A DNA stretch of 64,000 nucleotides, taken from Symbiodinium natans. Its lineage: Eukaryota > Sar > Dinophyceae > Suessiales > Symbiodiniaceae. The stretch is taken from positions 907,387 to 971,386 of the forward strand of contig CAJNDS010002335.1 in NCBI GenBank assembly GCA_905221605.1. Reading direction: 5' to 3'. A program made the position numbers and the translations under genes. The notes under the pieces were generated by a model. The model did not search any database. It was not told the origin of the DNA and saw only the letters and a list, made by a program, of their open reading frames with translations. Positions 30,105 to 41,024 of this stretch are shown piece by piece (the stretch's first letter is position 1; each line of letters begins with the position of its first letter).

Positions 30105-30620
30105 TTTCACTTGCTACATGCGCAAGTTGTGAGCATGTGGTCTTGCGCATGGCACATCTGCGTGACTGTGCTTTACACGTAGCACATCCTGGTATTTAGT
30201 CTTCAAGCTTTGGCAACCGTTTTGCAGTTACGCTTGGCGCATCTGTGCGGAAAGTGTTTACACCACTGGCGACCGTTCTGGTTTGGCACTTGGCGCACCC
30301 GGGTGGTTATGCTTAATTAAATCATTGGCGACCGTTTTTTGGTTTCAGACTGGGCACATCCGTGTGGTTATGTTGCACCTGTTCCATATCACTGGCAGCC
30401 TGGCACATCCGCATGGCAATTTGTCAAGCCCTTTTGCATACATGTGCTCACGCGTGGGGAATCCGTGTGATTGTGCTTGCGCTTGGCACCTCCGGGTGTG
30501 TGTTTTTCAGTCGCTGGCGACCGTTTTGTTTTTTACACCTGGCGCATCCACGTGATTATGTTGAACACCCCTGCCGACCGTTCTCGTTTGGCACTTGGCA
30601 CACTCCGGACACCATAAGTT
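30105..30620. repeat. minisatellite, unit about 60 bp
   Basis: Degenerate units with the core TGGCGACCGTT, then CTTGGCGCATCC and GTGTGGTTATG. TGGC(G/A)ACCGTT-type starts at 30211, 30267, 30326, 30391, 30515 and 30572 give spacings of 56-65 bp (one double). No telomere-type repeat inside it. Confidence 0.75.
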
Positions 30621-30794
30621 TCCAAGCATGCGTTTTCATGCGCTACATGTCTTAGAGGTGCACTTAATGAAGCCTTAGCGGGCTGTAGCTTCCATGGGGG
30701 GGGGGGGGTAAACAGGAGACTCACTGGATTCCCGATGGCGGTTGTCCTCGGTGCACGTGCTAGGCGCCGCATGCACACCCTGGAGTGGTGGTTG

Positions 30795-30858
30795 CGCCCT
30801 AAACCCTAAACCCTAAACCCTAAACCCTAAACCCTAAACCCTAAACCCTAAACCCGAC
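30795..30858. repeat. CCCTAAA array
   Basis: Nine near-perfect units. Confidence 0.95.
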
Positions 30859-31536
30859 ATATCAGCATGAGATCTTCTGCCACAGTGCAGGAAGATGCCA
30901 CAAACCCTACAGACCCGGATTCCCAAACCCTAGAACCCTACAAACCTTCAAGCAAAAGCCTAAACCGTTTCCCCCCCTCTAAAACGCCAAGACAATAACC
31001 CCCCTAAACCCTAAACCCCAAACCCTATATATAAACCCTAAACCTAAACCCTAAACCCTAAACTCCACGCTACACATCCCTACGCTGATCCTCCAGTTCA
31101 GCGGACGGGCTCGCTCGGCCATGGCTCCTTGCCCCAACTGTGGGTATTTCATGTAGGGTTTAGGATTTAGGGTTTAGGGTTCAGGGTTAAGGGTTTAGGG
31201 TTTAGGGTTTAGGATTAGGCCGGGAGGGCAGCAGAAGTTGTTCAGAGTTTTACGTTTCGGGTTTCAGGGTGTGAGACCAGAAGGGCCCGAAAGGATTTAG
31301 AGAACTATGAGAGTTCCCCCTCTGGAATGTTTAGGCGTTTTGGAGCCCTTGGGGCCCAGGGTTCGGGGGCTTGAGGGTTCAAGGCCTGTGGGGTTTTGAG
31401 GCGTGTGGTTGGGACGTTGTATAAGGGCTCGCTCGTGCAACGCGTGTGTGAGAGAGCGTGTTCGGGCGCAAGTGTGAATGTGAGTGTGTGCTGTACGGTA
31501 CGCATCGAGCCATGAACTGTTCGCAAGCTCCCCGGG

Positions 31537-31659
31537 GACCAAATGAACCTCAAAGCGGTTGTGGTTCATACACCTTATTTTAGTAGGAATTACTGTACTA
31601 CAGGGTATACGGTATATGACCCCAGTTTTAGGGTTCGTTTGGGTTCATTTGTTCCCCAG
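31537..31659. mobile_element. TIR element, GGGGACCAAATGAACC family (candidate GA-AG introner)
   Basis: Left GGGGACCAAATGAACC and right GGTTCATTTGTTCCCCAG are inverted with 18 of 20 matches over the outer 20 bp. Taken as an intron it would start GA and end CAG|G. Removing it joins HELFASSP(G) to AIGKPNAPMSR in one frame open to 31744. A related copy is at 39773-39880. Confidence 0.65.
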
Positions 31660-32167
31660 GGCTATTGGCAAACCAAATGCGCCCATGAGTCGAGTTCCTA
31701 GGTTCTTTCTTACCTACATGGACTATGATACCCTGCAACCCTAAACCCTAAACCAGGGTTGGTTAGGGGAGTAGAAGGCCTCATAGCCCATTCTCGTCTG
31801 GGAAGTCGATGCTCTCTTGTCACCAGACATTTCGCAGTTCACAGTCCTTCGGCCCTGGAGCAAAGTCCGAAGTCCGAAGTAAAGAATGGAACTACATGCA
31901 ACCTGGAGGCCAGAAAAAACGATTCTTCAGATGTAGATGAGTGACAAGGGTTGAGATGCAGGGTTCAGTGTACACGCCGAGCACGCATAGAGGGAGCAGA
32001 AAGTACCAGTTCTGAGCAGGGAAATCGGGGCCGATGTACCTGTATAACCCTCTTGAGAGTTTATGCGGAGTAGCGACATCCCGAATGTATCATGAGGTCC
32101 AGAGACTTACGAGAGCTATTCTCAGCCTTCTACCTCCTGCTTGGGACTTAGACGACCTTAGCAGTGT

Positions 32168-32215
32168 GGTTTAGGGTTTAGGGTTTAGGGTTTAGGGCTT
32201 AGGGCTTAGGGTTTA
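32168..32215. repeat. TTTAGGG array
   Basis: About six units. The preceding island (32019-32167) is open on the plus strand for about 49 codons (MYLYNPLESLCGV...) and is a possible exon with AG|G at its start. Confidence 0.9.
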
Positions 32216-32488
32216 GGGGCCTGAAGATTTCGGTTCAACGTTGAGGCTTTCAATCAGCGTTTTATCCGAAACTCTAAACCCCAGTTTATCCCCAAGATCT
32301 AGCCCGAAACCGTAAGCCCTGAGTTCGAAGTGCCAAGTCTTACATCCTAAGCCCTACATGGCCTGAGACCCAGCGTCTTGCTTGGTGTTGTGGGTTTAGG
32401 GTTGTGGGTGTTGAAACTCCGGTAGCCCTCAGCTCCCTAAACCCTTTGCCTACGTCCACCCACCCGGTGCCTAAGCCCACGAATTCCC

Positions 32489-32626
32489 CCACTTGGAGGT
32501 TCATGGGTACTTGTTCACCACCATGATAAGTCTACTGAGTCTACTGATAACCTACTTAGGGGACTGAGGGACTTAGGGGCTTCTCAGTGCAGTTGCAATT
32601 GGGGTTATAAGTACCCTGAACCTCCG
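32489..32626. mobile_element. TIR element, TACTTGGAGGTT family
   Basis: Left ACTTGGAGGTTCATGGGTAC and right ATAAGTACCCTGAACCTCC are inverted; longer interior than the 11160 copy. Confidence 0.7.
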
Positions 32627-32635
32627 GGCCTTTCG

Positions 32636-32657
32636 CCCCCCCCCCCCCCCCCCCCCA
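32636..32657. repeat. poly-C run before AG|G
   Basis: About 20 C residues followed immediately by AG|GGTGCC. It could serve as a pyrimidine tract; the same arrangement occurs near 59853-59881. Confidence 0.8.
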
Positions 32658-32950
32658 GGGTGCCCGTGTCCCTCTGCTGTTCATGGGCAGTTTGTCAAGT
32701 TTATGGGAGTCCTGTGAGTAATCCTAAACCCTAAACCCTAAACCCTAAACCCTAAACCCTAAACCCTAGTCGTGCTAGGAAGGATCACCATTGCTACTGC
32801 CATCGACTGCCCTTGTTAACCGCCTACGCGCCTTTTTTAAGCTGATAGATGAGCAAACGAGACCTTCAACCCTAGACCCACATAAATGTATCCCTATATA
32901 TGAAACAACATAGTTGTGTTTTGTCATTACGGTATGCGTTTGTACATATA

Positions 32951-32990
32951 TATATAGAGAGAGAGAGAGCGAGCGAGAGAGAGAGAGAGC
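32951..32990. repeat. (TA)n(GA)n microsatellite
   Basis: Short TA run joined to a GA/GC-GA run. Confidence 0.9.
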
Positions 32991-33854
32991 AACCCCCGTT
33001 GTACCTAAGAACCTTGTGTCCCGTATCCGAACCCCTTGGCGTAACCCCTGCAAAAGACCCACAGCCTAAAGTCATTGAGGGTTATGGGGTTCGGGGTTTG
33101 GGGTTTAGGGGCCCTTGTCCCCCGAACCCCCGGAAACTCCCAATTCCTAACTAAGCCCCAAAGCCGCAACCAAGAACGCCTTTTAAGCTCAAACCCTAAT
33201 ACTCCCAAGCAACCCTAAACCCTACAAACCCTAAACCCTAAACCCTAAACCCTCGTGTGCTCAACGCCCGCTTTTCTCGACTCGAGGCGGGCCTGGAACG
33301 CCCATCCCGGGCGAGTACCGACATGGGAGCCACGGGTTCTTCGTGTTCAGGGTTTAGGGTTTAGGGCTTAGGGTTTAGGGTAGGGCTTTAATGAGCCATG
33401 AAGTCGACCCACTCTCTCACACCGGCGCTGTTGCGTAGGGCTTTCGGGTTGCCAGGAGCCATGCGGCGGAGACGGTCATGTAGAACAAGAAGCATCAGTG
33501 GACGTGCGGGCCCCATTTTCTGGGGGGGGGGGGGGGGGGTTGTTTTCACCCCTTAAACTCCTCAACCCTAAGCCCCCTCTTATGAAGAGGCTGTTGTTCT
33601 TGCAGAAAGGAATCTCAGATGGCGCCCTCCTGTAGAACAGCCTCTCTGAGGCTCTAGTATCTACGCGAACCATGGAGGGCCTCCCAGTTGAGAGCAGAGT
33701 TAAGGCCGAACTTGGGAACCCCGAGCCCGAAACCCTCAACCCTTGTCAGATGTGTAGCCTTAAGTCAGTCCACGGGGCTCAACAATCCGCGTGCTGAGTG
33801 TCGGGCTCACTCATGTTGAATCCATTACCAAAACCGCTAAGGCCTCATTCTTCA

Positions 33855-34345
33855 AACCCTTAAACCCTAAACCCTGAACCCCAAACCCTAAACCCTACAC
33901 CCTAAACCCAAAACCCTACACCCTAAACCATAAACCCCTAAACCCTAAACCCTAAACCCTAAACCCTAAACCCTAAACCCTAAACCCTAAACCCTAAACC
34001 CTAAACCCTAAACCCTAAACCCTAAACCCTAAACCCTACACGGACAGGGGAAATAAGATTGTAGGTCCTTTCTAGGGATCCCTCTTCAACCCTGTCACCT
34101 TCGAGGCTTCAAGACATGAAGTTTCGGGTCTGCTCGGGTCGCTGTTCTAGCATGGTTTAGGCTTTAGGGTTTAGGGTTCAGGGTTTAGGGTTTAGGGTTT
34201 AGGGTTTAGGGTTTAGGGATTAGGGTTTAGGGTTTAGGCTTTAGGGTTTAGGGTTCAGGGTTTAGGGTTTAGGGTTCAGGGCTTAGGGTTTAGGGTTTAG
34301 GGTTCAGGGTTCAGGGTTTAGGGTTTAGGGTTCAGGGTTTCGTCT
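33855..34345. repeat. CCCTAAA array and inverted TTTAGGG array
   Basis: CCCTAAA units from 33855 to 34040 (about 25), a 110-bp island, then TTTAGGG units at 34150-34345. Confidence 0.96.
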
Positions 34346-34684
34346 GCAAAATACCAGCAAGGGCCCCTACTCAAGATCGCGTACGCACAGTTGAATGGTG
34401 TCCAATAGCGCCCCAACTAAGGGTTTGGGGTTTAGGGTTTAAGGTTTAAGGTTTAAGGTTTAGAATCTAGGGTAGTAATATAGCAGTAACCCTGCAGTCC
34501 GAACGCCCTAGAACCCTAAGCCCTAAACCCTAAACCCTAAAACCCTAAACCCTGAACCCTGAACCCTAACCCTAAACCCTAAGCCCTAGTCTCCGAGGCA
34601 TATCAGCGCGGTATGCGGCCGCGAATCGAAGAGTTCTTTTTTTGCTTCACAGAGCCAAGAGCCAATTTGATGGGAGTTCAGGGT

Positions 34685-34757
34685 ACCCTAAACCCTAAAC
34701 CCTAAACCCTAAACCCTACACCCTAAACCCTAAACCCTAAACCCTAAACCCTTAACC
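34685..34757. repeat. CCCTAAA array
   Basis: Ten units, then CCCCAG. The following island (34762-34883) is open on the plus strand to a GTTTAGGG donor and is a possible exon, unassigned. Confidence 0.93.
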
Positions 34758-35202
34758 CCAGGAGTAGTACAAGTGGGGGCTCGAGGTATGGCTGTTTGGA
34801 TACAGGACTGCTTGGGGCTGCAGGCTTTAAGCCCTGGCCCCGAGACACCAGCACACCCCAATCTACGTTAGGGCGTTCAACTGGGTTTAGGGCTTAGAGA
34901 TCAGGGTTTAAGGTTTAGGGTTTAGGGACTGAGCGTTTAGGGTTCAGAGAGTTTCTGTGGCTCGCAGGCTCAGGCGGCTGGCTTTAGGGTTCACGGGTTT
35001 CGGAGATGTTTGAATGTTGGAATGGGCCTCAGACTTTCCAAAAGGCTCTTGGCGGAGCTGGTCTAGAAAAGCGAGCCCCTTGCACGGCCGGTTTAGGGTT
35101 TTGCAGTTTAGGGCATGCGGTATTCTGGGACCATGTAACTACCCTAAGACAGTTGCAAGGGTCTCGCCGGTTTGCCCTTTGATAAATGAGATAATTCAAC
35201 TT

Positions 35203-35307
35203 GGGTAGCTCTCTCTATCCGGCCCCGAGCCCAACAAAAAACCCCGAGCCCTTGGGGGTCACCGGTGGAGGGTCAAAAACGAGATCCGAATAGAGAGAGC
35301 CACCCAG
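35203..35307. mobile_element. TIR element, GGTAGCTCTCTCTATCC ends (candidate introner)
   Basis: Ends GGGTAGCTCTCTCTATCC and GAATAGAGAGAGCCACCC are inverted over about 20 bp. As an intron 35205-35307 it would be GT-AG, 103 nt; its removal joins two open frames (VSPVCPLINEIIQL and QKDVLRWSDLSHG) that stay open to 35473. The acceptor is CAG|A, unlike the AG|G of the kinase introns. Confidence 0.65.
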
Positions 35308-35632
35308 ATGCACGTGTAGTCATAGTCCAATCCAGAAGGACGTTTTGAGGTGGAGCGACCTCTCGCATGGTGCAGTTCGACCTGGCCCGAGCGAAATAGA
35401 AGGCGAGAAGCTGTGTAGTCTCCTCCCCCTAGCTACAAACCCCTCCTGCAATCGTATACTTGCTGCTCAATCCTGACAGTTTTTTGATATCAAGTATCAG
35501 CCCATTCTACTTCAGCTGGTAGAACGTAGAATGGTGGGTAGGTGGGCGTAGCAGCAGGGTCCAAGAGTGGATTAGGCCAGATTCGCCCTGAAACCTCACG
35601 AGAGCCCTGCATCCTCAAAGCCCCCCACATGG

Positions 35633-35715
35633 AGGGTTTAGGGTTTAGGGTTTAGGGTTTAGGGTTTAGGGTTTAGGGTTTAGGGTTTAGGGTTTAGGGT
35701 TTAGGGTTTAGGGTG
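35633..35715. repeat. TTTAGGG array
   Basis: Eleven to twelve perfect units. The following segment, open from the last TTTAG to about 35893, is a possible exon of about 60 codons, unassigned. Confidence 0.95.
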
Positions 35716-36289
35716 ATGTCTTGGGCACCTGGGGCGTCTCCTCAACAAAATCCTGTCAGTGCTTGCCACTCTGTCGGATCGCGTGGCTGTGTCATGGAGG
35801 GGTTAAAGCTTCAGGCACCTACATCCCTGAGCCCGAAGCACTCAAGGCTCCCATTCCTGAGCGACTTTCCGAACTTTAGCCGCGCAACCCTGTAGGGCTA
35901 GCCACGGGGTTCAGAGGTTCCTGATGCTTCTCTGAAAGTCGTTTCTTGTACTATAGCTTTTTTTGGGGGGATAGTTGTTGAATACGAGTGAGGGATTGTC
36001 AATGGGCTGCTAGGAACAATTGAGTTTTTTCGTCTTAATGGAAGAGCGACAAGAATAAGTACATGCATCTTATGTATGTGTATGCAATTAATTTATGTAT
36101 AATTATACACGCATACATATACATATACATATATGCATGTTGATATTCAAAATTCTGTGCTTGTGTAGAATTCCACGATTCTACCCCGCAAGCCGCAATT
36201 TTGCTCTTCCCCGAAGACCCATGTGGCGCAGCCACGAAACGACTGCGTACAAGATCATTGCGGAAGCTCAGCATGCCACAGCGTGCATT

Positions 36290-36345
36290 GTTTAGGGTTT
36301 AGGGTTTAGGGTTTAGGGTTTAGGGTTTTGGGCTTAGGGTTTAGT
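36290..36345. repeat. TTTAGGG array
   Basis: About seven units starting as GTTTAGGG right after a 121-nt open island (36169-36289, reading IPRFYPASRNFALPRR...). Confidence 0.9.
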
Positions 36346-36649
36346 GGACCACTTCTTGGGGTTTCCACATCAGTGGCACCCATATTGGGTTCCTCATTCG
36401 AAGGGAATCCTACTATTTCGGGGTCTCTCATACGGCTCCCTTATCTTCGTAAACACCCAGATGTACGGGCACTCGATGGTTTAGGGTTTAGGGTTTAGGG
36501 TTTAGGGTTTAGGGTTTAGGGTGTTGTTCTTTTTTCTTTGAATGTGCAGGAGCCTAAGTACCGGCCCCAATTCTGCGAAGATACTCCTCATGTAGTATAC
36601 CTGGAATAGGGCTGTAGTCTTCTGGGGGAACACTACCCTCAAGGATGCG

Positions 36650-36732
36650 CGTAAATGTATATGTATATATGTATAATGGTATATATGTATATATGTATAT
36701 ATGTATATATGTATATATATATATATATATCT
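36650..36732. repeat. ATGTATAT microsatellite
   Basis: Alternating ATGTATAT/TATATA units of about 80 bp. Confidence 0.9.
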
Positions 36733-37395
36733 TGCATGTACGCATATGCAAATGTATTCAGAAGACCAGGAATTTCGGTGTTGGGTGTTTTGGGTTTAGG
36801 GTTTGTGGGTCGTAGAGGGTTTAGGGCTTGGGCGTGTTTTAAGTTTTGAGAAGTGGCTGCTGAACCTACAAGCAACTTGCCGCGCTGGCTCACGCTGCGC
36901 TCACACGTGTGAGGCTGAGCCGCGCGAACGCACACAGGACTGCGTTTGGCCTCGGGCCCGGCGGCCAAAGTACTTCAAATCTAAGCCCTCAGCCCTGTTT
37001 CAGTTCCTAAGTCACTGTAACCCGCCTAAAAGTTCCCTCAAACTCCAAACTCCTACCCTCAACCCTGAATCTCAACTTCTGACACAGGATCGATCCGAAG
37101 TGTTCTCCCACCCTGCCACTCGCCTGGCCACATGCAGCGAGCCGGTGCAGCAGCTACCGCGCCACGCGCCTTCGTGAGACAGAATATGTCTTCGAAGTGC
37201 TTCTCGAGTTGCTCTCACAGCCAAGGGTCACTACTTCATACGGTTTAGGGTTGAGGGCCTATTGAGGGTTTAGGGTTTAGGGTTTTATCAATCTGCTTAG
37301 ATAAGATTCGCCTCCATCCCGATGGAGTTATGTCGTTGATGCAGCAAAAGCCGCAATTTTCATCCTTCTGGTTCTAATGGGGAACCCCCTGCACT

Positions 37396-37493
37396 TAATC
37401 ATTCTACGCACAGTCCTTTGAGGGACATGTAGGGGGAAACATAAGTTGTAATCATTCTACGCACAGTCCGTTAAGGGACATGTAGGGGGAAAG
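37396..37493. repeat. 53-bp direct tandem duplication
   Basis: TAATCATTCTACGCACAGTC with its following 25 bases occurs at 37396 and 37449. Confidence 0.85.
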
Positions 37494-37806
37494 AAAAATT
37501 GTAAGGGGGCTCTATGTATACATCATTGCGCTCAGTCCCCACCCCCAGATTGTTGAGCTAAGAGTAGGGGTTCGGAAAACTACGTACCATACATCCCCTT
37601 GAAGGAATGCCTACTTCCTCCTAAGAACCCGTAGCATGAGCGTATAGTCGACGCATCCACTCCTTCTGCGGTTCGCGTCCTCTTTCTTAAAGCACGGTTC
37701 AGTCCAACTCTATGGGGTTCAGCCTTGAACGTCCTCAGCCCTCTCCACTTCTTCTGGCTCCTGTAGTCCGCAAGTGATGATGGCCCTGAAATACCTAAAC
37801 CCGAAC

Positions 37807-37870
37807 CCCCCCCCCCCCCCCCCCAAAAAAAAAAAAAGAAAACAAAAGAATAATAAATAAAAAAACACGA
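37807..37870. repeat. poly-C/poly-A tract
   Basis: C run followed by an A-rich tract; low complexity. Confidence 0.85.
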
Positions 37871-38014
37871 AAAATCCCTAAGCTCTAGATCCTAGACTCT
37901 AAACCCTAAACTTCCGGGGAACCGGAAAACCTTCCTGTGAGGCGATTGACAGCTATAGTTCTCAGGAGTAGCTGCCAGGGAGCCCAAGACGTGATAGGAG
38001 GCTTCGGGTCGCAT

Positions 38015-38150
38015 GTTTATAGGGTTTAAAGGGTTTTATAGGGTTTATAGGGTTTATAGGGTTTATAGGGTTTATAGGGTTTATAGGGTTTATAGGGGTT
38101 TGAAGGGTTTGTAGGGTTTAAAGGGTTTATAGGGCTTTATAGGGTATAAT
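38015..38150. repeat. variant array GGGTTTATA
   Basis: About 13 units of the nonamer GGGTTTATA, a locally homogenised telomere-type variant. Confidence 0.93.
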
Positions 38151-38337
38151 TCGGGTTTATTTGGGTTTAGGGCTTGGGGTTTCGGGTTTTGGCTTTCAGG
38201 GTCGAGGAACATACCTTAAGTCAGTCAAAAGACCCCGAGATCCCAACGCCTCTTCGTGAAGCAATATACTTCTGCCTAAATATTCAAGGGTCCATTTGAA
38301 GCCTCACGGGCCCCTAAACCCCAACCCCATTCTCCTT

Positions 38338-38415
38338 CACCCTAAACCCTAAACCCTAAACCCTAAACCCTAAACCCTAAACCCTAAACCCTAAACCCTA
38401 AACCCTAAACCCTGG
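38338..38415. repeat. CCCTAAA array
   Basis: Eleven perfect units. Confidence 0.95.
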
Positions 38416-39511
38416 GCTCTCTTGGCTGATACGGCAAGGTCTCAAGGACCTTGACCCCCCCTTACATGTGAGCCGATCTTGCGAAGCCTACGCGTTCTGT
38501 TGAGAGATGTTTAGGGTTCAGGGTTTAGGGTTGAGGGTTTAGGGTTTAGGGTAGTATGTATGTACATATATGCCTATCTGTGTGGGTGTGTGTTGGGTGT
38601 GGGGTTGAAGGCTTTGAAGGCTCAAGCCCAAAAGAACTGTACAGGGTGTGGGTTTACAGAGTTTAGGGCTTGTCACCTGCACATCCATGCAAACAAGTGC
38701 CCGCATGCAACCTTCCATGAAGCTCTAAGCATGCGTGGGGGGAAACAAGAGCTTCGATCCGAGACAGGCCTTGCAAGAAGGCTCGACGCTATCCTCTAGG
38801 ATGCCCAGTGGTAGCCTTATTTTCCTTCCTTAATGAGCTTAAGGTTTAGGGTTTAGGGTTACCCTAAACCCTAACAAACACTGTGTTTTTCCGATGGTTT
38901 ACTGGGCAAACTAGCATCTGCATGTGCACGGATCAGCTTCTGTACCGTGGGGCCCCGCGGGGCCCCATGAGCCTGGAACTATACGTCCCAAACTTTCGTT
39001 TAGGGTTTACCCTAAACCCTAAACCCTCAACCCTCAACCCTCAACCCTCAACCCGAGGGTTTAGGGCTTAGGGTTTCGGGTGACCTGAAAACCTGCTCTG
39101 TTCCTTGCTGAAGATGGGACCTCAACGGTCAAGCACGGACCCCAACACTGAACAATCCCAACGCTGGGAAAGGCACCTCTCGAATTTGCGATTTTTGGTT
39201 TCCGCGTTGCTCAGCCGCAGCAGACGTGCGCAAGCATAGGAGGAGGCAAGCACTGGAATCAGTCCGCTACTCCTGCATGGTGCGCTGTGAGACCTGAACG
39301 CCGTGGCCGAAAAATGTTCGATCTGCCCCGTCTGGACTCGAAACCAATGAGCCCAAAATCCCCGTAAAAGGAGTAATTTCACCTTAAGCTATACTTTTTA
39401 GGGTTAGGGTTCGGTCCTTTAAATGGTTAAAACAGCATAACAGCATACCGCGAATTTAAGGCCCAACCCTCGAACCCTGAACATTGGGGCGCTAGGGCTC
39501 TCTGGAAATGG

Positions 39512-39695
39512 GTATTTCCCAAAATAAGGGGTACCCCCTTGTATTACCCCAAAAGGACTAGAATCCCCATAAAAGGGAAACCCTAAACCCTAAACCCTAA
39601 ACCCTAAACCCTAAACCCTAAACCCTAAACCCTAAACCCCATTTAAAGGGACCCCCCAAAAAGGGTACCCCTACTTTCGGAAATCCCCAAATCAG
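39512..39695. mobile_element. GGGTATTTCC palindromic element split by a CCCTAAA array
   Basis: Left arm GGGTATTTCCCAAAATAAGG and right arm CCCCTACTTTCGGAAATCCC are inverted. About nine CCCTAAA units (39580-39640) lie between the arms. Related fragments: 11826, 36360-36465, 58425-58460. Confidence 0.65.
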
Positions 39696-39772
39696 CTCGA
39701 GACTCCTGGCCTTCCGCCTCAACTGATGCCGCGAGAGTATTGGGTTGGGGGTTGAGGGCCAAGAATCTTGAG

Positions 39773-39880
39773 GACCAAATGAACCCCAAAAGGGTTTCCT
39801 GGTTCATATACCTGAATATGAATGATATTAGGTATAGGGCAACTCTATGACCCCAATTTTGGGGTTCCGTTGGTCCCCAG
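39773..39880. mobile_element. TIR element, GGACCAAATGAACC family (candidate GA-AG introner)
   Basis: Left GGACCAAATGAACCCC and right GGGGTTCCGTTGGTCCCCAG are inverted. Read as an intron it is GA...AG, followed by G. Its removal joins a frame ending AKNLE to a frame open for 112 codons (39881-40216). Confidence 0.65.
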
Positions 39881-40216
39881 GGAACACGTGGTGTACGCGG
39901 GAAGTCGACAAACTGGCCGGATCTCCAAAACAGGGCGGAAGGATATCTTTGGGCTGAGCGCGCCCGTGCTCGGAGAAGAGCGACGTACAGGTGCGACTCA
40001 GCCAGAAATGGGCACCGGGCTCTCACACCATCGAAGGGAGGCAAGCTTCGAGCAGCAAAACGTGCGGAGGCCATGAGCGACGATGCGGATAAATATAAGA
40101 CGAATATCGGCAATGATTCTGCGCAGCGTGACGTTCCAGGCGGTTGTGCGACCAACTGTTTCTGTCGCCGCGCTTATAGACAGCGAGGCGAAGCGCGCTG
40201 TGAGCAGGCGGGAGCA
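39881..40216 (+). CDS. open segment, unassigned
   Basis: 112 codons open in one plus frame directly after the element's CAG|G, ending at TGA 40217. Charged and basic composition (ERARARRRATYRCDSARNG and similar). It overlaps in another frame with the open frame 40083-40493, so at most one is real over 40083-40216. No family recognised. Confidence 0.35.
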
Positions 40217-40493
40217 TGATGTCGAGAAAACGCGGCACAGTCCTCAAGCCGTAGCGCTGCCATGCGCCCCTGAGCAGGTCACAGCAGTTTCAGTTCTCAC
40301 AACTGAAGTTTCAAGGCTATATGCTCTCGAGCACCATACTGCGACTGCCGTCATCTGGATTGCCGGCCCCGCGCGGGGCGCGACTTTAAAATGCTGTGCC
40401 GCGGAGAGGCCGCTCGCGTTGAGGCTGCCCAAGGTCCATGAACCGTCGCCGGGACCGAAATGTTGCAGCTTAACACTCAACAGACTTAATTAA
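40083..40493 (+). CDS. open reading frame, unassigned
   Basis: 136 codons from ATG to TAA in a region free of telomere repeats. No conserved domain recognised. Partly overlapped by the frame ending at 40216. Confidence 0.3.
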   Translation: MRINIRRISAMILRSVTFQAVVRPTVSVAALIDSEAKRAVSRREHDVEKTRHSPQAVALPCAPEQVTAVSVLTTEVSRLYALEHHTATAVIWIAGPARGATLKCCAAERPLALRLPKVHEPSPGPKCCSLTLNRLN

Positions 40494-40494
40494 G

Positions 40495-40701
40495 ATGCTG
40501 CATGGCCAACATTCCTGTCGTCACACAAATGGTCAGCATACGGGTGAAATTGATGGCGAGGACGTGGTCCATGACACATCGGCTGCGTCCCGAACGTTCT
40601 TTGCCAACGGTTGCATGCAGCATGATCGCGGCACTCTGCTTTCAAGTCTCCTGAAACATGTGGACGCTGTCGTTTCGCCCACGTCATGCGTTGACACCTA
40701 G
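40495..40701 (+). CDS. open reading frame, unassigned
   Basis: 68 codons from ATG, including GEIDGEDVVHDTSAASRTFF and LLSSLLKHVDAVV. Balanced composition, no family recognised. Different frame from the preceding ORF. Confidence 0.3.
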   Translation: MLHGQHSCRHTNGQHTGEIDGEDVVHDTSAASRTFFANGCMQHDRGTLLSSLLKHVDAVVSPTSCVDT

Positions 40702-41024
40702 GCAGCTTACCCAGCAGGTTTGAGACCGATATGGGCGCGGAATACAGGTGTTGCTTTCGTTCTCTTTCTGGCCGCAGTTATAAGCTGAGGCGCTTATAGG
40801 CATGAAATTCTTAATGCATGGTTGCGGACGAAGCGTTCGTCGTCGTCCCAGTTGTGCTACATGCATTGTGATCACCGTGGTGTGCGCACATATCTACTCG
40901 TACCGGACGTAATTAGGCTGAATAGAACGTTTTGCGAAGCTGCGTGGGCATCAGCAGACCCCCGTCCGGCTGCCAGCTGAAAACAACGAAAGCACGTGAA
41001 ACACGGTCTCGGCGAGGACATTCC

